Assembly (NCBI RefSeq): GCF_024539675.1
Contig: NZ_JAHHIT010000060.1
Coordinates: 1 to 62,341 of the forward strand
Source: Streptomyces hilarionis
Lineage (GTDB): Bacteria > Actinomycetota > Actinomycetes > Streptomycetales > Streptomycetaceae
Direction: 5' to 3'
DNA length: 62,341 bases
Part shown: positions 51,681-60,554 of the stretch, piece by piece
Layout of the letters: the number at the start of each line of letters is the position of its first letter
How positions within the stretch are numbered: position 1 is the stretch's first letter
Program-made: the position numbers and the translations under genes
Notes under the pieces: generated by a model
Seen by the model: only the letters and a program-made list of their open reading frames with translations
Databases searched by the model: none
What the model was told of the DNA's origin: nothing

Positions 51681-52504
51681 CGTCCCCTCCAGGCGGGCGG
51701 ACGCTTCTCGGTGAACGCCGCGTGGAACTCGGCGTAGTCCTCGCCGTGCATCAGCAGGGCCTGGGTGGCCGCGTCCAGTTCCACGGCGGCCGCCAGCGGC
51801 ATGTCCAGCTCCGCCGTGAGGAGGGCCTTCGTCTGCGCGTGGGCGAGTGCGGGGCCGTCGGCCAGGCGGCGGGCCAGGGCCCGCGCGGCCTCGTCGGCCT
51901 GTCCTTCCTCCGTCAGCACGCTGATCAGGCCGATGCGCTCGGCCTCGGCGGCGCGGACCGGTTCGCCGAGCATGAGCAGCCGGGTGGCGTGACCGAGGCC
52001 GACGACCCGCGGCAGGAGGTAGGCGGCGCCCATGTCGCCGCCGGAGAGGCCGACGCGGGTGAAGAGGAACGCGAAGCGGGCGCCGGGGTCCGCGATCCGG
52101 AAGTCGGCGGCCAGCGCGAGGACCGCCCCGGCACCCGCCGCCACGCCGTGCACGGCCGCGATCACCGGGAACGGGGCCTCGCGCACGGCGCGCACGACCT
52201 GCCCGGTCATCCGGTTGAAGTCGAGGAGCCGGGCGGTGTCCATGCCGAGGGTGGCGCCGATGATCTCGTCGACGTCTCCGCCGGAGCAGAAGCCGCGGCC
52301 CTCGCCGGCCAGCACCAGGGCGCGCACGGAGCGCTCCCGGGACAGTTCGGCGAGCAGGTCGCGCAGGTCGGCGTAGGCGCCGAAGGTGAGCGCGTTGAGC
52401 TTCTCGGGACGGGCCAGGGTGACGGTGGCGACGCCGTCGGCGAGCTGGACGTGCAGATGGCGCCAGTCGGAGGTGCGGGCGGCGGAGCCGGTGAAAGGAC
52501 TCAT
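51677..52504 (-). CDS. Enoyl-CoA hydratase/isomerase family protein
   Basis: 275 aa, ATG 52504. Crotonase fold: VTLARPEKLNALTFGAYADL, oxyanion-hole motif GRGFCSGGDVDEI, FPVIAAVHGVAAGAGAVLAL, RFAFLFTRVGLSGGDMGAAY, EAERIGLISVL. It hydrates, isomerises or opens a CoA-linked ring product. It is first in an operon with the monooxygenase/reductase and lies downstream of the second dyad operator. Confidence 0.85.
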   Translation of the reverse strand: MSPFTGSAARTSDWRHLHVQLADGVATVTLARPEKLNALTFGAYADLRDLLAELSRERSVRALVLAGEGRGFCSGGDVDEIIGATLGMDTARLLDFNRMTGQVVRAVREAPFPVIAAVHGVAAGAGAVLALAADFRIADPGARFAFLFTRVGLSGGDMGAAYLLPRVVGLGHATRLLMLGEPVRAAEAERIGLISVLTEEGQADEAARALARRLADGPALAHAQTKALLTAELDMPLAAAVELDAATQALLMHGEDYAEFHAAFTEKRPPAWRGR

Positions 52505-52548
52505 GAGGGCGGCCTCCTCGACGGTCTCTCGAAGTTATCACCCTCTTG

Positions 52549-52573
52549 TGACTGCCGTCATGAGTACGCGATA
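52549..52573. promoter_or_regulatory. Second copy of the PaaX-type operator motif
   Basis: TGACTGCCGTCA (52549-52560) and ACGCGATA (52566-52573) repeat the arrangement at 46770-46792, with a 5-bp instead of 3-bp gap; TTATCAC lies on the other side, giving a similar TATC...GATA dyad. Located 45-70 bp upstream of the hydratase start. Confidence 0.55.
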
Positions 52574-52793
52574 GAGCGGACGGGAAGAATCGCCGTGTCA
52601 CCGCACGACATGCCCTCGTCACACACGTCACCGGTCGTCGATAACGCGGTAACAACGGGATCAGGTGCGCGAGGTCGGGCGTTGTGCCGGGTAAGCCCAC
52701 CGGCAACGGGGCCGCAGGTCCCGCGCGACGCCCGCCGAGCGCTTCTGCCGGAGGCCGCCGTACCATTCCTGAAGCCGAAGGCAGGACCGTCCG

Positions 52794-53279
52794 ATGCCGA
52801 TCGCGGGAACCTGCGCCATGAACGGACTCACCTTGCACGAACGCCCCTCCGACGCAGCCGCCTCCTGGCGGATCGCGCTGCCGCACTCCGCCGCGGCCGT
52901 GCCGGTGGCCCGTGCCCTGGTCCGTACGGCGCTGGCCGAGCGCAAGCACGTCGCGGACAGCGACACGGCGGAGCTGCTGACCGCCGAGCTGGTGGCGAAC
53001 GCCGTGGAGCACACCTCGGGGGACGCCCCGATAGAGCTGGTGGTGGAGCTGCGGCCGACCGGCTGCCGGATCGAGGTGCACGACCCGGACCCGGCGGCGC
53101 CCGGCGACCTGACCCGTCCGTCCGGCGAGGAGCCCGATCCCTGGCAGGAGCACGGGCGCGGGCTGCTGCTGATCCGCGCGCTCAGCTCGTCCTGCGGGCA
53201 CCGGCCCACGGAGCGGGGCAAGGCGGTGTGGTTCAGGCTGGCCGCCGTCCCGCCGCAGCGCGGCGCGGGACCGGCCTGA
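52794..53279 (+). CDS. ATP-binding protein, anti-sigma-factor (RsbW-like) kinase family
   Basis: 161 aa from ATG 52794 (ATG 52818 is an alternative). HATPase_c fold with N-box TAELLTAELVANAVEH, CRIEVHDPDP in the G1 position and GRGLLLIRALSSSCGH in the glycine lid. Streptomyces carries dozens of these small serine kinases, which bind sigma factors or phosphorylate anti-anti-sigma proteins. No partner gene lies adjacent, so the target is unknown. Confidence 0.8.
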   Translation: MPIAGTCAMNGLTLHERPSDAAASWRIALPHSAAAVPVARALVRTALAERKHVADSDTAELLTAELVANAVEHTSGDAPIELVVELRPTGCRIEVHDPDPAAPGDLTRPSGEEPDPWQEHGRGLLLIRALSSSCGHRPTERGKAVWFRLAAVPPQRGAGPA

Positions 53280-53324
53280 ACCCGTCCGCGATCCGGCGGC
53301 CGCGGGGGAAGGGGCCGCGGGCCC

Positions 53325-54332
53325 TCAGGCGAGGGTGGCGACCAGGACCGCCTTGATGGTGTGCAGCCGGTTCTCCGCCTCGTCGAAGACGACGGAGTGG
53401 GCCGACTCGAACACCTCGTCCGTCACCTCCAGGGAGTCCAGCCCGTGGCTCTCGTGGATCTCGCGGCCGACCTTGGTGCCGAGGTCGTGGAAGGCCGGGA
53501 GGCAGTGCAGGAACTTGACGCCGGGGTTGCCGGTGGCGCGCAGGACGTCCATGGTCACCGCGTACGGGCCGAGGGCTGCGATCCGCTCGTCCCAGACCTC
53601 CTTGGGCTCCCCCATGGACACCCACACGTCGGTGGCGACGAAGTCGGCGCCGCGGACGCCCTCGGCGAGCTCCTCGGTGAGCGTGACGCGGGCCCCGCTC
53701 GCCTCGGCGAGCTCGTGGGCGCGGTCGACGACCTCCTGTGCGGGCCAGTAGCTCTTCGGGGCGACGATCCGCACGTCCATGCCGAGGAGCGCGCCGGTCA
53801 CGAGGTAGGAGTTGCCCATGTTGAAGCGGGCGTCGCCGAGGTAGGCGAAGGCGATCTTCTCCAGGGGCTCGGCGCTGTGCTCGGTCATCGTGAGCACGTC
53901 GGCGAGCATCTGGGTGGGGTGCCAGTCGTCGGTGAGACCGTTGTAGACGGGGACGCCCGCGTGGGCGGCGAGCTCCTCGACCTTGTGCTGGCTGTCGCCG
54001 CGGTACTCGATGGCGTCGTACATCCGGCCCAGCACGCGCGCGGTGTCCTTCACCGACTCCTTGTGGCCGATCTGCGAGCCGGAGGGGTCGAGGTAGGTGG
54101 TCGACGCCCCCTGGTCGGCGGCGGCGACCTCGAACGCGCAGCGGGTGCGCGTCGAGGTCTTCTCGAAGATCAGCGCGATGTTCCGGCCGCGCAGCCGCCG
54201 CTCCTCGGTCCCGGCCTTCTTGGCGGCCTTGAGCTCGGCGGCCAGGGCGATCAGAGCGCGGAACTCCTCCCCGGTGAAGTCCAGCTCCTTGAGGAAGTGG
54301 CGGCCGGCGAGGGCGGTCGGGACTGTCGCCAT
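53325..54332 (-). CDS. argF: Ornithine carbamoyltransferase
   Basis: 335 aa from ATG 54332. Carbamoyl-phosphate site EKTSTRTRCAFEVAA, the HPTQ segment DDWHPTQMLADVL, ornithine-side FVATDVWVSMGEP and HCLPAFHD near 270. It catalyses carbamoyl phosphate plus ornithine to citrulline, or the reverse in catabolism. It lies directly downstream of arginine deiminase on the same strand (145 bp gap), so it probably acts as the catabolic enzyme of the arginine deiminase pathway, splitting citrulline into ornithine and carbamoyl phosphate. No carbamate kinase gene is within the window. Confidence 0.92.
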   Translation of the reverse strand: MATVPTALAGRHFLKELDFTGEEFRALIALAAELKAAKKAGTEERRLRGRNIALIFEKTSTRTRCAFEVAAADQGASTTYLDPSGSQIGHKESVKDTARVLGRMYDAIEYRGDSQHKVEELAAHAGVPVYNGLTDDWHPTQMLADVLTMTEHSAEPLEKIAFAYLGDARFNMGNSYLVTGALLGMDVRIVAPKSYWPAQEVVDRAHELAEASGARVTLTEELAEGVRGADFVATDVWVSMGEPKEVWDERIAALGPYAVTMDVLRATGNPGVKFLHCLPAFHDLGTKVGREIHESHGLDSLEVTDEVFESAHSVVFDEAENRLHTIKAVLVATLA

Positions 54333-54477
54333 GGGGGTCGCTCCAGAGGTGCGGTGAGATCTGCCGTGAAAGCTGCCGCGCGAACCGCCGGGAGGACCTC
54401 CGTGATCGGAGGCGGCGGCGACGCGGACCCCGGAAGTCTATACGACCCTCGGCATTTTTATACAGACAGACGTACGA

Positions 54478-55701
54478 CTATACGGCGCTCCGTTCGACCG
54501 GGCAGCTCATGCAGCGCGGGCCGCCCCTGCCCCGGCCCAGCTCGCTGCCCGGGATCTCGATCACCTCGATGCCCTGCTTGCGCAGATGGGTGTTGGTGGT
54601 GACGTTGCGCTCGTAGGCGACGACGACGCCCGGCTCGACGGCGAGGACGTTGCAGCCGTCGTCCCACTGCTCGCGCTCGGCCGCGTGGACGTCCTGGGTG
54701 GCGGTGAGCACGCGGATCTCGCTGAGACCGAGGGCCGCCGCGATCGCGCGGTGCATGTGCTCCGGCGGGTGGTCGGTGACCTTCAGCTCCTTCTCGCCGG
54801 CTCCGGGCTCGATGGTGTACGACCGGAGCATGCCGAGCCCGGCGTACTGGGTGAAGACGTCGGCGTCGACCATCGTCATCACGGTGTCGAGGTGCATGAA
54901 GGCCCGCCGCTTGGGCATGTCGAGAGCCACGATGGTCCGGGCCGATCCCGCGGCGAACAGCTTGTGGGCGAGCATCTCGACGGCCTGCGGGGTGGTGCGC
55001 TCGCTCATGCCGATCAGCACGGCGCCGTTGCCGATGACGAGGACGTCCCCGCCCTCGATGGTGGACGGGTAGTCGGCCTGCCCCTCCGACCAGACGCGGA
55101 ACGTCTCCGCGCGAAAGAGCGGGTGGTGGCGGTAGATCGCCTCGAAGTGGACCGTCTCGCGCTGTCTGGCCGGCCAGCGCATGGCGTTGATGGCGACGCC
55201 GTCGTAGATCCAGGCGGAGGTGTCCCGGGTGAAGAGGTGGTTGGGCAGCGGGTCGAGGAGGAAGTCGTCGAGCTCCATGACGTGGAAGCGCACCGAGGTG
55301 GGCTCGGGATGCGCCTGAAGGAACTCCCGCTTGGTCATGCCGCCGACGAGGGCCTCGGCCAGCTCCGGGGCGGGGAGGGTCTCGAAGGCGGAGCGGAGGT
55401 GGTCGGTGGCGAGCACCCCGTACTCCTTCTCGTCGAAGACGCGGTCCAGGACGAGCGCGCGGGCCGCCGGGATCTCCAGGGCCTCGGTGAGCAGGTCGCC
55501 GAAGAGATGGACGGCGACGCCGCGGTCGCGCAGCACGTCGGCGAAACCGTCGTGCTCGGCGCGCGCCCGGCGCACCCAGAGCACGTCGTCGAAGAGGAGC
55601 GCGTCCTTGTTGCTGGGGGTGAGCCTTTTGAGCTCGAGATCGGGCCGGTGCAGGATGACGCGGCGCAGCCGCCCGGCCTCGGAGTCGACGTGGAATCCCA
55701 T
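54478..55701 (-). CDS. arcA: Arginine deiminase
   Basis: 407 aa from ATG 55701 with GGAGG just upstream; the frame is open 64 codons further but the family start is MGFHVDSEAGRLRRVILHRP. Guanidino-group-modifying fold: LLFDDVLWVRRA, FTRDTSAWI, IEGGDVLVIGNGAVLIG, MHLDTVMTMVD and catalytic C397 in GGPRCMSCP. It hydrolyses arginine to citrulline and ammonia. Upstream of argF in the same orientation and divergent from the band-7 operon. Confidence 0.93.
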   Translation of the reverse strand: MGFHVDSEAGRLRRVILHRPDLELKRLTPSNKDALLFDDVLWVRRARAEHDGFADVLRDRGVAVHLFGDLLTEALEIPAARALVLDRVFDEKEYGVLATDHLRSAFETLPAPELAEALVGGMTKREFLQAHPEPTSVRFHVMELDDFLLDPLPNHLFTRDTSAWIYDGVAINAMRWPARQRETVHFEAIYRHHPLFRAETFRVWSEGQADYPSTIEGGDVLVIGNGAVLIGMSERTTPQAVEMLAHKLFAAGSARTIVALDMPKRRAFMHLDTVMTMVDADVFTQYAGLGMLRSYTIEPGAGEKELKVTDHPPEHMHRAIAAALGLSEIRVLTATQDVHAAEREQWDDGCNVLAVEPGVVVAYERNVTTNTHLRKQGIEVIEIPGSELGRGRGGPRCMSCPVERSAV

Positions 55702-55814
55702 GCCTCCATCCTGACCACCGAGGACCGTCTTCACCCCCTGCTCGGCCTTCTTGGGACCGTTTTCGCACGACTCCGCCCGGACGGGGACCGCTTCCGCACC
55801 CTTCCCCTTTCTCG

Positions 55815-55848
55815 TCCTCTTGACGACAAGAGGAGGCGCCCCTATCGT
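55815..55848 (+). promoter_or_regulatory. Promoter with palindromic operator for band-7 operon
   Basis: TTGACG (55820-55825), 17 bp, TATCGT (55843-55848) form a good sigma-70-type promoter for the gene at 55896. TCCTCTTG-ACGA-CAAGAGGA (55815-55834) is a perfect dyad covering the -35, so a repressor is likely. Confidence 0.6.
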
Positions 55849-55895
55849 TTTCTTATCGTCGCAGTGACGAGAAAAGGGAACGAGGGGGGCCACTC

Positions 55896-57032
55896 ATGGC
55901 CGACATCACCCGGCGCCTGGGCTGGCGCCATCTGCGGGGCGCTCCGACGGCCCACGTGCGCCACCACCGCTCCGGCGAGCTGGCGCACGACGGGCCGGGG
56001 CTCAGCTTCTGGTTCCGCTCCCTGAGCGCCGCCCTCTCCGAAGTGCCGGTGGACGACCGCGAGCTGGCGATGACCTTCCACGCCCGCACGGCGGACTTCC
56101 AGGACGTGACCGTCCAGGCGACGGTGACCTACCGGATCAGCGACCCGGCCGTGGCCGCCGCCCGCCTCGACTTCTCCATCGACCCGGACACCGGGATCTG
56201 GCGCGGCGCGCCCCTGGAACAGCTCGGCACCCTGCTCACGGAGACGGCACAGCAGCACGCGCTGGACGTCCTCGCGCGCACCTCGCTGTCGTCGGCGCTG
56301 GTGGACGGTGTGACGGCGGTGCGCGAACGGGTCGCGGCCGGACTGGCGGCGGAGCCGCGGCTGCCGGCCACCGGCATCGAGATCGTGGCCGTCCGCGTCG
56401 TCGCACTGCGCCCCGAGCCCGAGGTGGAGCGGGCGCTGCGCACCCCGGCGCGCGAGCAGATCCAGCAGGAGGCCGACCGGGCCACCTACGAGCGGCGGGC
56501 GGTCGCCGTCGAGCGGGAGCGGGCGATCGCCGAGAACGAACTGGCCAGCCAGATCGAACTGGCCCGCCGGGAGGAGCAGTTGGTCGAGCAGCGGGGCACG
56601 AACACCCGCCGCGAGGCCGAGGAGAACGCGGCCGCGGACAAGGTGCGGGCGGAGGCGGAGGCGACGCGGTCCGTCCGGCTGGCGGAGGCGGAGGCCGCCC
56701 GCTCGGTGAAGCTGGCCGAGGCGGAGGCCGACCGGCAGGTGCGGCTGGCGGAGGCCGAGGCCGTGCGCACCGAGCGGCTCGGCCAGGCGGAGGCGGCGCG
56801 CACGGTCCGGCTCGCCCGGGCGGAGGCCGAGGCGGCGCGCGAGGTCGGCGAGGCGCGGGCGCAGGCCCAGGCGGCCTGGCTGCGGGTGCACGGGGACGTC
56901 GACGTGGCGACCCTGCACGCGCTCACCGGGACGCGGCTCGCGGAGAACCTGCCGCACATCGACAGCGTGACGATCTCGCCGGACGTGCTGACCGGTCTGC
57001 TGTCGAGGCTCGGGGCCGGGGAACGGGAGTGA
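55896..57032 (+). CDS. SPFH/band-7 domain protein with long coiled coil
   Basis: 378 aa, ATG 55896. Residues about 10-190 are a band-7/SPFH domain (LSEVPVDDRELAMTFHARTA, VTVQATVTYRISDPAVAAAR, TGIEIVAVRVVALRPEPEVE). Residues about 190-330 are an alanine/glutamate-rich coiled coil with at least five near-repeats of R-x-VRLAEAEAAR. No N-terminal TM helix is seen, unlike flotillins, so membrane attachment would be indirect. Its stop overlaps the next gene's GTG (GTGA). Band-7 proteins form ring-like scaffolds at membranes; the partner here is an NAD-kinase-like protein. Confidence 0.78.
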   Translation: MADITRRLGWRHLRGAPTAHVRHHRSGELAHDGPGLSFWFRSLSAALSEVPVDDRELAMTFHARTADFQDVTVQATVTYRISDPAVAAARLDFSIDPDTGIWRGAPLEQLGTLLTETAQQHALDVLARTSLSSALVDGVTAVRERVAAGLAAEPRLPATGIEIVAVRVVALRPEPEVERALRTPAREQIQQEADRATYERRAVAVERERAIAENELASQIELARREEQLVEQRGTNTRREAEENAAADKVRAEAEATRSVRLAEAEAARSVKLAEAEADRQVRLAEAEAVRTERLGQAEAARTVRLARAEAEAAREVGEARAQAQAAWLRVHGDVDVATLHALTGTRLAENLPHIDSVTISPDVLTGLLSRLGAGERE

Positions 57033-57943
57033 GTCTCGCCCCGCGGGCCGTGCTGGTCCACCGCACCACGGAGTACGAGGAGCTGGTGGCCCGGCACGGC
57101 ACGCACGGCCAGGCCGCCTTCTTCCTCTCCTCGCGGGGCCGCGACATCGAGGAGGTCGCCGAGCGGCACCGCCGCACGAGGCGCGCCCTGGCGGAGGTGA
57201 CGGCCGCGATTCCGCTGACCTGGCGCCAGAGCCGGGTGGAGCGCGCCGACCTCGACCGCTTCCTGTTCGCCCCGGAGGACGTGGTGGTGGTCGTCGGCCA
57301 GGACGGGCTGGTGGCGAACGTCGCCAAGTACCTGGCCGGGCAGCCGGTCGTGGGCATCGACGCGGACCCGGGCCGCAACGCGGGCGTCCTGGTGCGCCAC
57401 CGGCCCTCGGACGCGCCGGCGCTGCTGCCCGGCGCGCTCACGGCCGCCACCGGCACGACCGAGCTGACCATGGTCGAGGCCGTCGCCGACGACACCCAGC
57501 GGCTGCTGGCCCTCAACGAGATCTATCTCGGCGCCGCCGGCCACCAGACCGCCCGCTACCGCCTGGGCCTCGACGACGACGGGGGTGCCGTCGAGGCCCA
57601 GGCCTCCTCCGGGGTGCTGGTGGGCACGGGCACCGGGGCGACCGGCTGGATCCGCTCGGTGTGGCAGGAGCGGGGCGGCGGCGGGACGCAGGGCGGTCTG
57701 CGCCTCCCCTCCCCCACGGAGCAGCGGCTGGTGTGGTTCGTGCGGGAGGCGTGGCCCTCCCCCGCCACCGGCACCTCGCTGGTGGCGGGCGAACTCGCGG
57801 CCGGTCACCGGCTGACCCTCACCGTCGAGTCGGAGCGCCTCATCGCCTTCGGCGACGGCATCGAGACCGACGCGGTGGAACTGACGTGGGGGCAGCGGGT
57901 GCGCGTCGGGGTGTGCGAGGAGCGGTTGCGGCTGGTGGGATGA
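57029..57943 (+). CDS. NAD kinase-like protein
   Basis: 304 aa, GTG 57029, coupled to the band-7 gene. The NAD kinase/diacylglycerol kinase fold is visible: VVVVVGQDGLVANVAKYLAG in place of the usual GGDGT loop, VVGIDADPGRN, LNEIYLGAAGHQTARYRL in place of NE-x-S, SSGVLVGTGTGATGWI and a C-terminal beta region (LIAFGDGIETD). The altered GGDGT (GQDGL) makes normal NAD phosphorylation uncertain; it may bind NAD or another nucleotide. Pairing with a band-7 scaffold suggests a membrane-associated nucleotide-sensing unit (inference). Confidence 0.72.
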   Translation: MSLAPRAVLVHRTTEYEELVARHGTHGQAAFFLSSRGRDIEEVAERHRRTRRALAEVTAAIPLTWRQSRVERADLDRFLFAPEDVVVVVGQDGLVANVAKYLAGQPVVGIDADPGRNAGVLVRHRPSDAPALLPGALTAATGTTELTMVEAVADDTQRLLALNEIYLGAAGHQTARYRLGLDDDGGAVEAQASSGVLVGTGTGATGWIRSVWQERGGGGTQGGLRLPSPTEQRLVWFVREAWPSPATGTSLVAGELAAGHRLTLTVESERLIAFGDGIETDAVELTWGQRVRVGVCEERLRLVG

Positions 57944-57992
57944 GCAGCGCGACGCCCGGTCCGCGCGGGGGCACGGGCCGGGCGAGGCGCTC

Positions 57993-60554
57993 TCACAGCC
58001 GCGGGTCGACCGGCTCCGACTCGAGGGCCAGCACGCCGAACACGGCCTCGTGCACGCGCCACAGGGGCTCGCCGTCCGCCAGCCGGGCCAGGGCCTCCAG
58101 GCCGAGGACGTACTCGCGGAGCGCCAGGGACCGCTTGTGGTTCAGGAAGCGGCCGCGCAGCCGGGCGAGGTTGTCGGGGCGCGTGTACTCCGGGCCGTAG
58201 ATGATCCGCAGGTACTCACGGCCCCGGCACTTCACGCCCGGCTGGACCAGGCGTCCGTCCGTGGCGCGCACCAGAGCGCCCAGCGGCTTGACGACCATGC
58301 CCTCGCCGCCCCGGCCCGTCATCTCCAGCCACCAGTCGACGCCGGCCGCGACCGACCCGGCGTCGCCCGTGTCGACGTACAGGCGCCGGGTGGTCCGCAG
58401 CAGGCCCGTGTTGTCGTGTTCCACCAGCCGGTCCAGGTACGACAGCTGCTCGTCGTGCGGCAGCGCCGCGAGAGAGCGCCCCCGCACGGCGAGGATCTGG
58501 AACGGCGCGAGCCGTACGCCGTCCAGGCCGTCGGTCGGCCAGCAGTAGCGGCGGTACGCGTCGGTGAACGCGGCCGCGTCCGAGGCGCGTTCGCGCTGGC
58601 GGGAGAGCAGGTCCGTGACGTCGACGCCCCTGGCCGCTGCGGACTCCAGGGCGGACAGCGCGCCCGGGAAGACGGCTCCGGACGCGGCCCCCACGGCCGC
58701 GTACTGGGAGCGCAGCAGGCCCGACGCCTTCAGCGACCACGGCATCAGCTCGGCGTCCAGCAGCAGCCAGTCGGTGTCCAGTTCGGACCACAGGCCGGCC
58801 TCGTCCACCGCCGTGCACACCCGGCCGAGGATCTCCTCGGTCACCGCCGCGTCGGCGAAGAACGGGCGGCCGGTGCGGGTGTACAGGGAGCCGGTGGCCC
58901 CTTGCGCGGCCCCGAAGCGCCGGCGCGCGGTCTCCTCGTCCCGGCAGACCAGGACGACCGCCCGGGAGCCCATGTGCTTCTCCTCGCACACCACCCGTGC
59001 GACGCCCTCGCGGGCGTACTGCGCGAACGCCTCGGCCGGGTGCTCCAGGTAGCCGTCCACCCGGCTGGTCGCCGTGGGCGCCATGGTCGGCGGAAGGTAC
59101 GGCAGCAGGCGCGGGTCGACCGCGAAGCGGCTCATCACCTCGAGGGCCGCCGCCGCGTTCTCCTCACGGACGCGGACACGGCGGTGGCCGTCGTAGCGGG
59201 TCTCCACGACGCGCCGGCCGTGGACGTCCGCCAGGTCCAGGGGACGACCGTCGTGTCCGCCGGGCGCCTCGGCGCGCAGCGGCCGCGCGGGCTCGTACCA
59301 GACCTGTTCCGCGGGCACGTCGACCAGTTCGCGTTCGGGCCAGCGCAGCGCGGTGAGCCGGCCGCCGAAGACGGCGCCGGTGTCCAGGCAGATCGTGTTG
59401 TTCAGCCAGGTCGCCTCGGGGACGGGCGTGTGCCCGTAGACGACCGCCGCGCGCCCGCGGTAGTCCTCCGCCCAGGGGTAGCGCACGGGCAGCCCGAACT
59501 CGTCGGTCTCGCCCGTGGTCTCCCCGTACAGCGCGTGCGAGCGGACGCGGCCGGAGGTGCGGCCGTGGTACTTCTCCGGCAGTCCGGCGTGGCAGACGAC
59601 GAGACGGCCGCCGTCGAGCACGTAGTGGCTGACCAGCCCGTCGATGAACGTGCGCACCTCGGCGCGGAACTCCTCGCTCTCCTCCTCCATCTGCTCGATG
59701 GTCTCGGCGAGCCCGTGGCTGTGCTGGACGTTGCGGCCCCTGAGGTACCGGCCGTACTTGTTCTCGTGGTTGCCGGGCACGCACAGGGCGTTCCCGGAGG
59801 CGACCATCGACATGACGCGGCGCAGCACGCCGGGGCTGTCGGGGCCCCGGTCGACCAGGTCGCCGACGAAGACGGCCTGTCGGCCCTCGGGGTGGACGCC
59901 GTCCACGTAGCCCAGCTTGCCCAGCAGCGACTCCAGCTCCGCGGAGCAGCCGTGGACGTCCCCGATGACGTCGAAGGGGCCGGTGAGGTGGGTCAGGTCG
60001 TTGTAGCGCTTCTCGGTGACGACCGAGGCGTTCTCGACCTCCTCGACGCCGCGCAGGACGTGCACCTTGCGAAAGCCCTCGCGCTCCAGGTGGCGCAGCG
60101 AGCGCCGCAGTTCGCGGATGTGGCGCTGGACGACCCGGCGGGGCATGTCGGCGCGGTCGGTGCGCGCCGCGTTGCGTTCGGCGCACACCTCCTCCGGCAC
60201 GTCCAGGACGACGGCGACGGGCAGGACGTCGTGCTGTTTGGCGAGGTCGATCAGCTGACGGCGGGCGTCCGGCTGCACGCTGGTGGCGTCGACCACGGTG
60301 CGGCGGCCGGCCGCGAGCCGCTTGCCGGCGATGTAGTGCAGGACGTCGAAGGCGTCCCGGGTCGCGCTCTGGTCGTTCTCGTCGTCGGAGACCAGGCCCC
60401 GGCAGAAGTCGGAGGAGATGACCTCGGTGGGCTTGAAGTGGCGTCGGGCGAACGTGGACTTGCCCGAGCCTGACGCGCCGACGAGCACGACGAGGGAGAG
60501 GTCGGTGACGGGCAGCACGCGGCCCGGCTTCGCGGATTCGCTGGTGTCGTTCAC
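57993..60554 (-). CDS. pnkp: Polynucleotide kinase-phosphatase (RNA repair)
   Basis: 853 aa from GTG 60554, overlapping the hen1 TGA as GTGA. Three catalytic modules: 5' kinase with P-loop VGASGSGKST (about residues 25-35); calcineurin-type 2',3' phosphatase with VIGDVHGC, GDLVDRGPDSPG, PGNHENKYG and YGHTPVP; and a C-terminal ligase-like adenylyltransferase with EEKHMGSRA (nucleotidyl lysine). Length matches bacterial Pnkp (about 850 aa). It heals and, with Hen1, seals ribotoxin-cleaved RNAs such as tRNAs. The hen1-pnkp order and coupling match known RNA-repair operons. Confidence 0.92.
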   Translation of the reverse strand: MNDTSESAKPGRVLPVTDLSLVVLVGASGSGKSTFARRHFKPTEVISSDFCRGLVSDDENDQSATRDAFDVLHYIAGKRLAAGRRTVVDATSVQPDARRQLIDLAKQHDVLPVAVVLDVPEEVCAERNAARTDRADMPRRVVQRHIRELRRSLRHLEREGFRKVHVLRGVEEVENASVVTEKRYNDLTHLTGPFDVIGDVHGCSAELESLLGKLGYVDGVHPEGRQAVFVGDLVDRGPDSPGVLRRVMSMVASGNALCVPGNHENKYGRYLRGRNVQHSHGLAETIEQMEEESEEFRAEVRTFIDGLVSHYVLDGGRLVVCHAGLPEKYHGRTSGRVRSHALYGETTGETDEFGLPVRYPWAEDYRGRAAVVYGHTPVPEATWLNNTICLDTGAVFGGRLTALRWPERELVDVPAEQVWYEPARPLRAEAPGGHDGRPLDLADVHGRRVVETRYDGHRRVRVREENAAAALEVMSRFAVDPRLLPYLPPTMAPTATSRVDGYLEHPAEAFAQYAREGVARVVCEEKHMGSRAVVLVCRDEETARRRFGAAQGATGSLYTRTGRPFFADAAVTEEILGRVCTAVDEAGLWSELDTDWLLLDAELMPWSLKASGLLRSQYAAVGAASGAVFPGALSALESAAARGVDVTDLLSRQRERASDAAAFTDAYRRYCWPTDGLDGVRLAPFQILAVRGRSLAALPHDEQLSYLDRLVEHDNTGLLRTTRRLYVDTGDAGSVAAGVDWWLEMTGRGGEGMVVKPLGALVRATDGRLVQPGVKCRGREYLRIIYGPEYTRPDNLARLRGRFLNHKRSLALREYVLGLEALARLADGEPLWRVHEAVFGVLALESEPVDPRL

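Noticed and set aside
51681..53201. N-terminal extension of the monooxygenase frame to 53201
   Set aside because: The extension overlaps the entire hydratase gene in another frame and is arginine-rich noise; GTG 51680 with GTGA coupling and GGAGGGG is the credible start.
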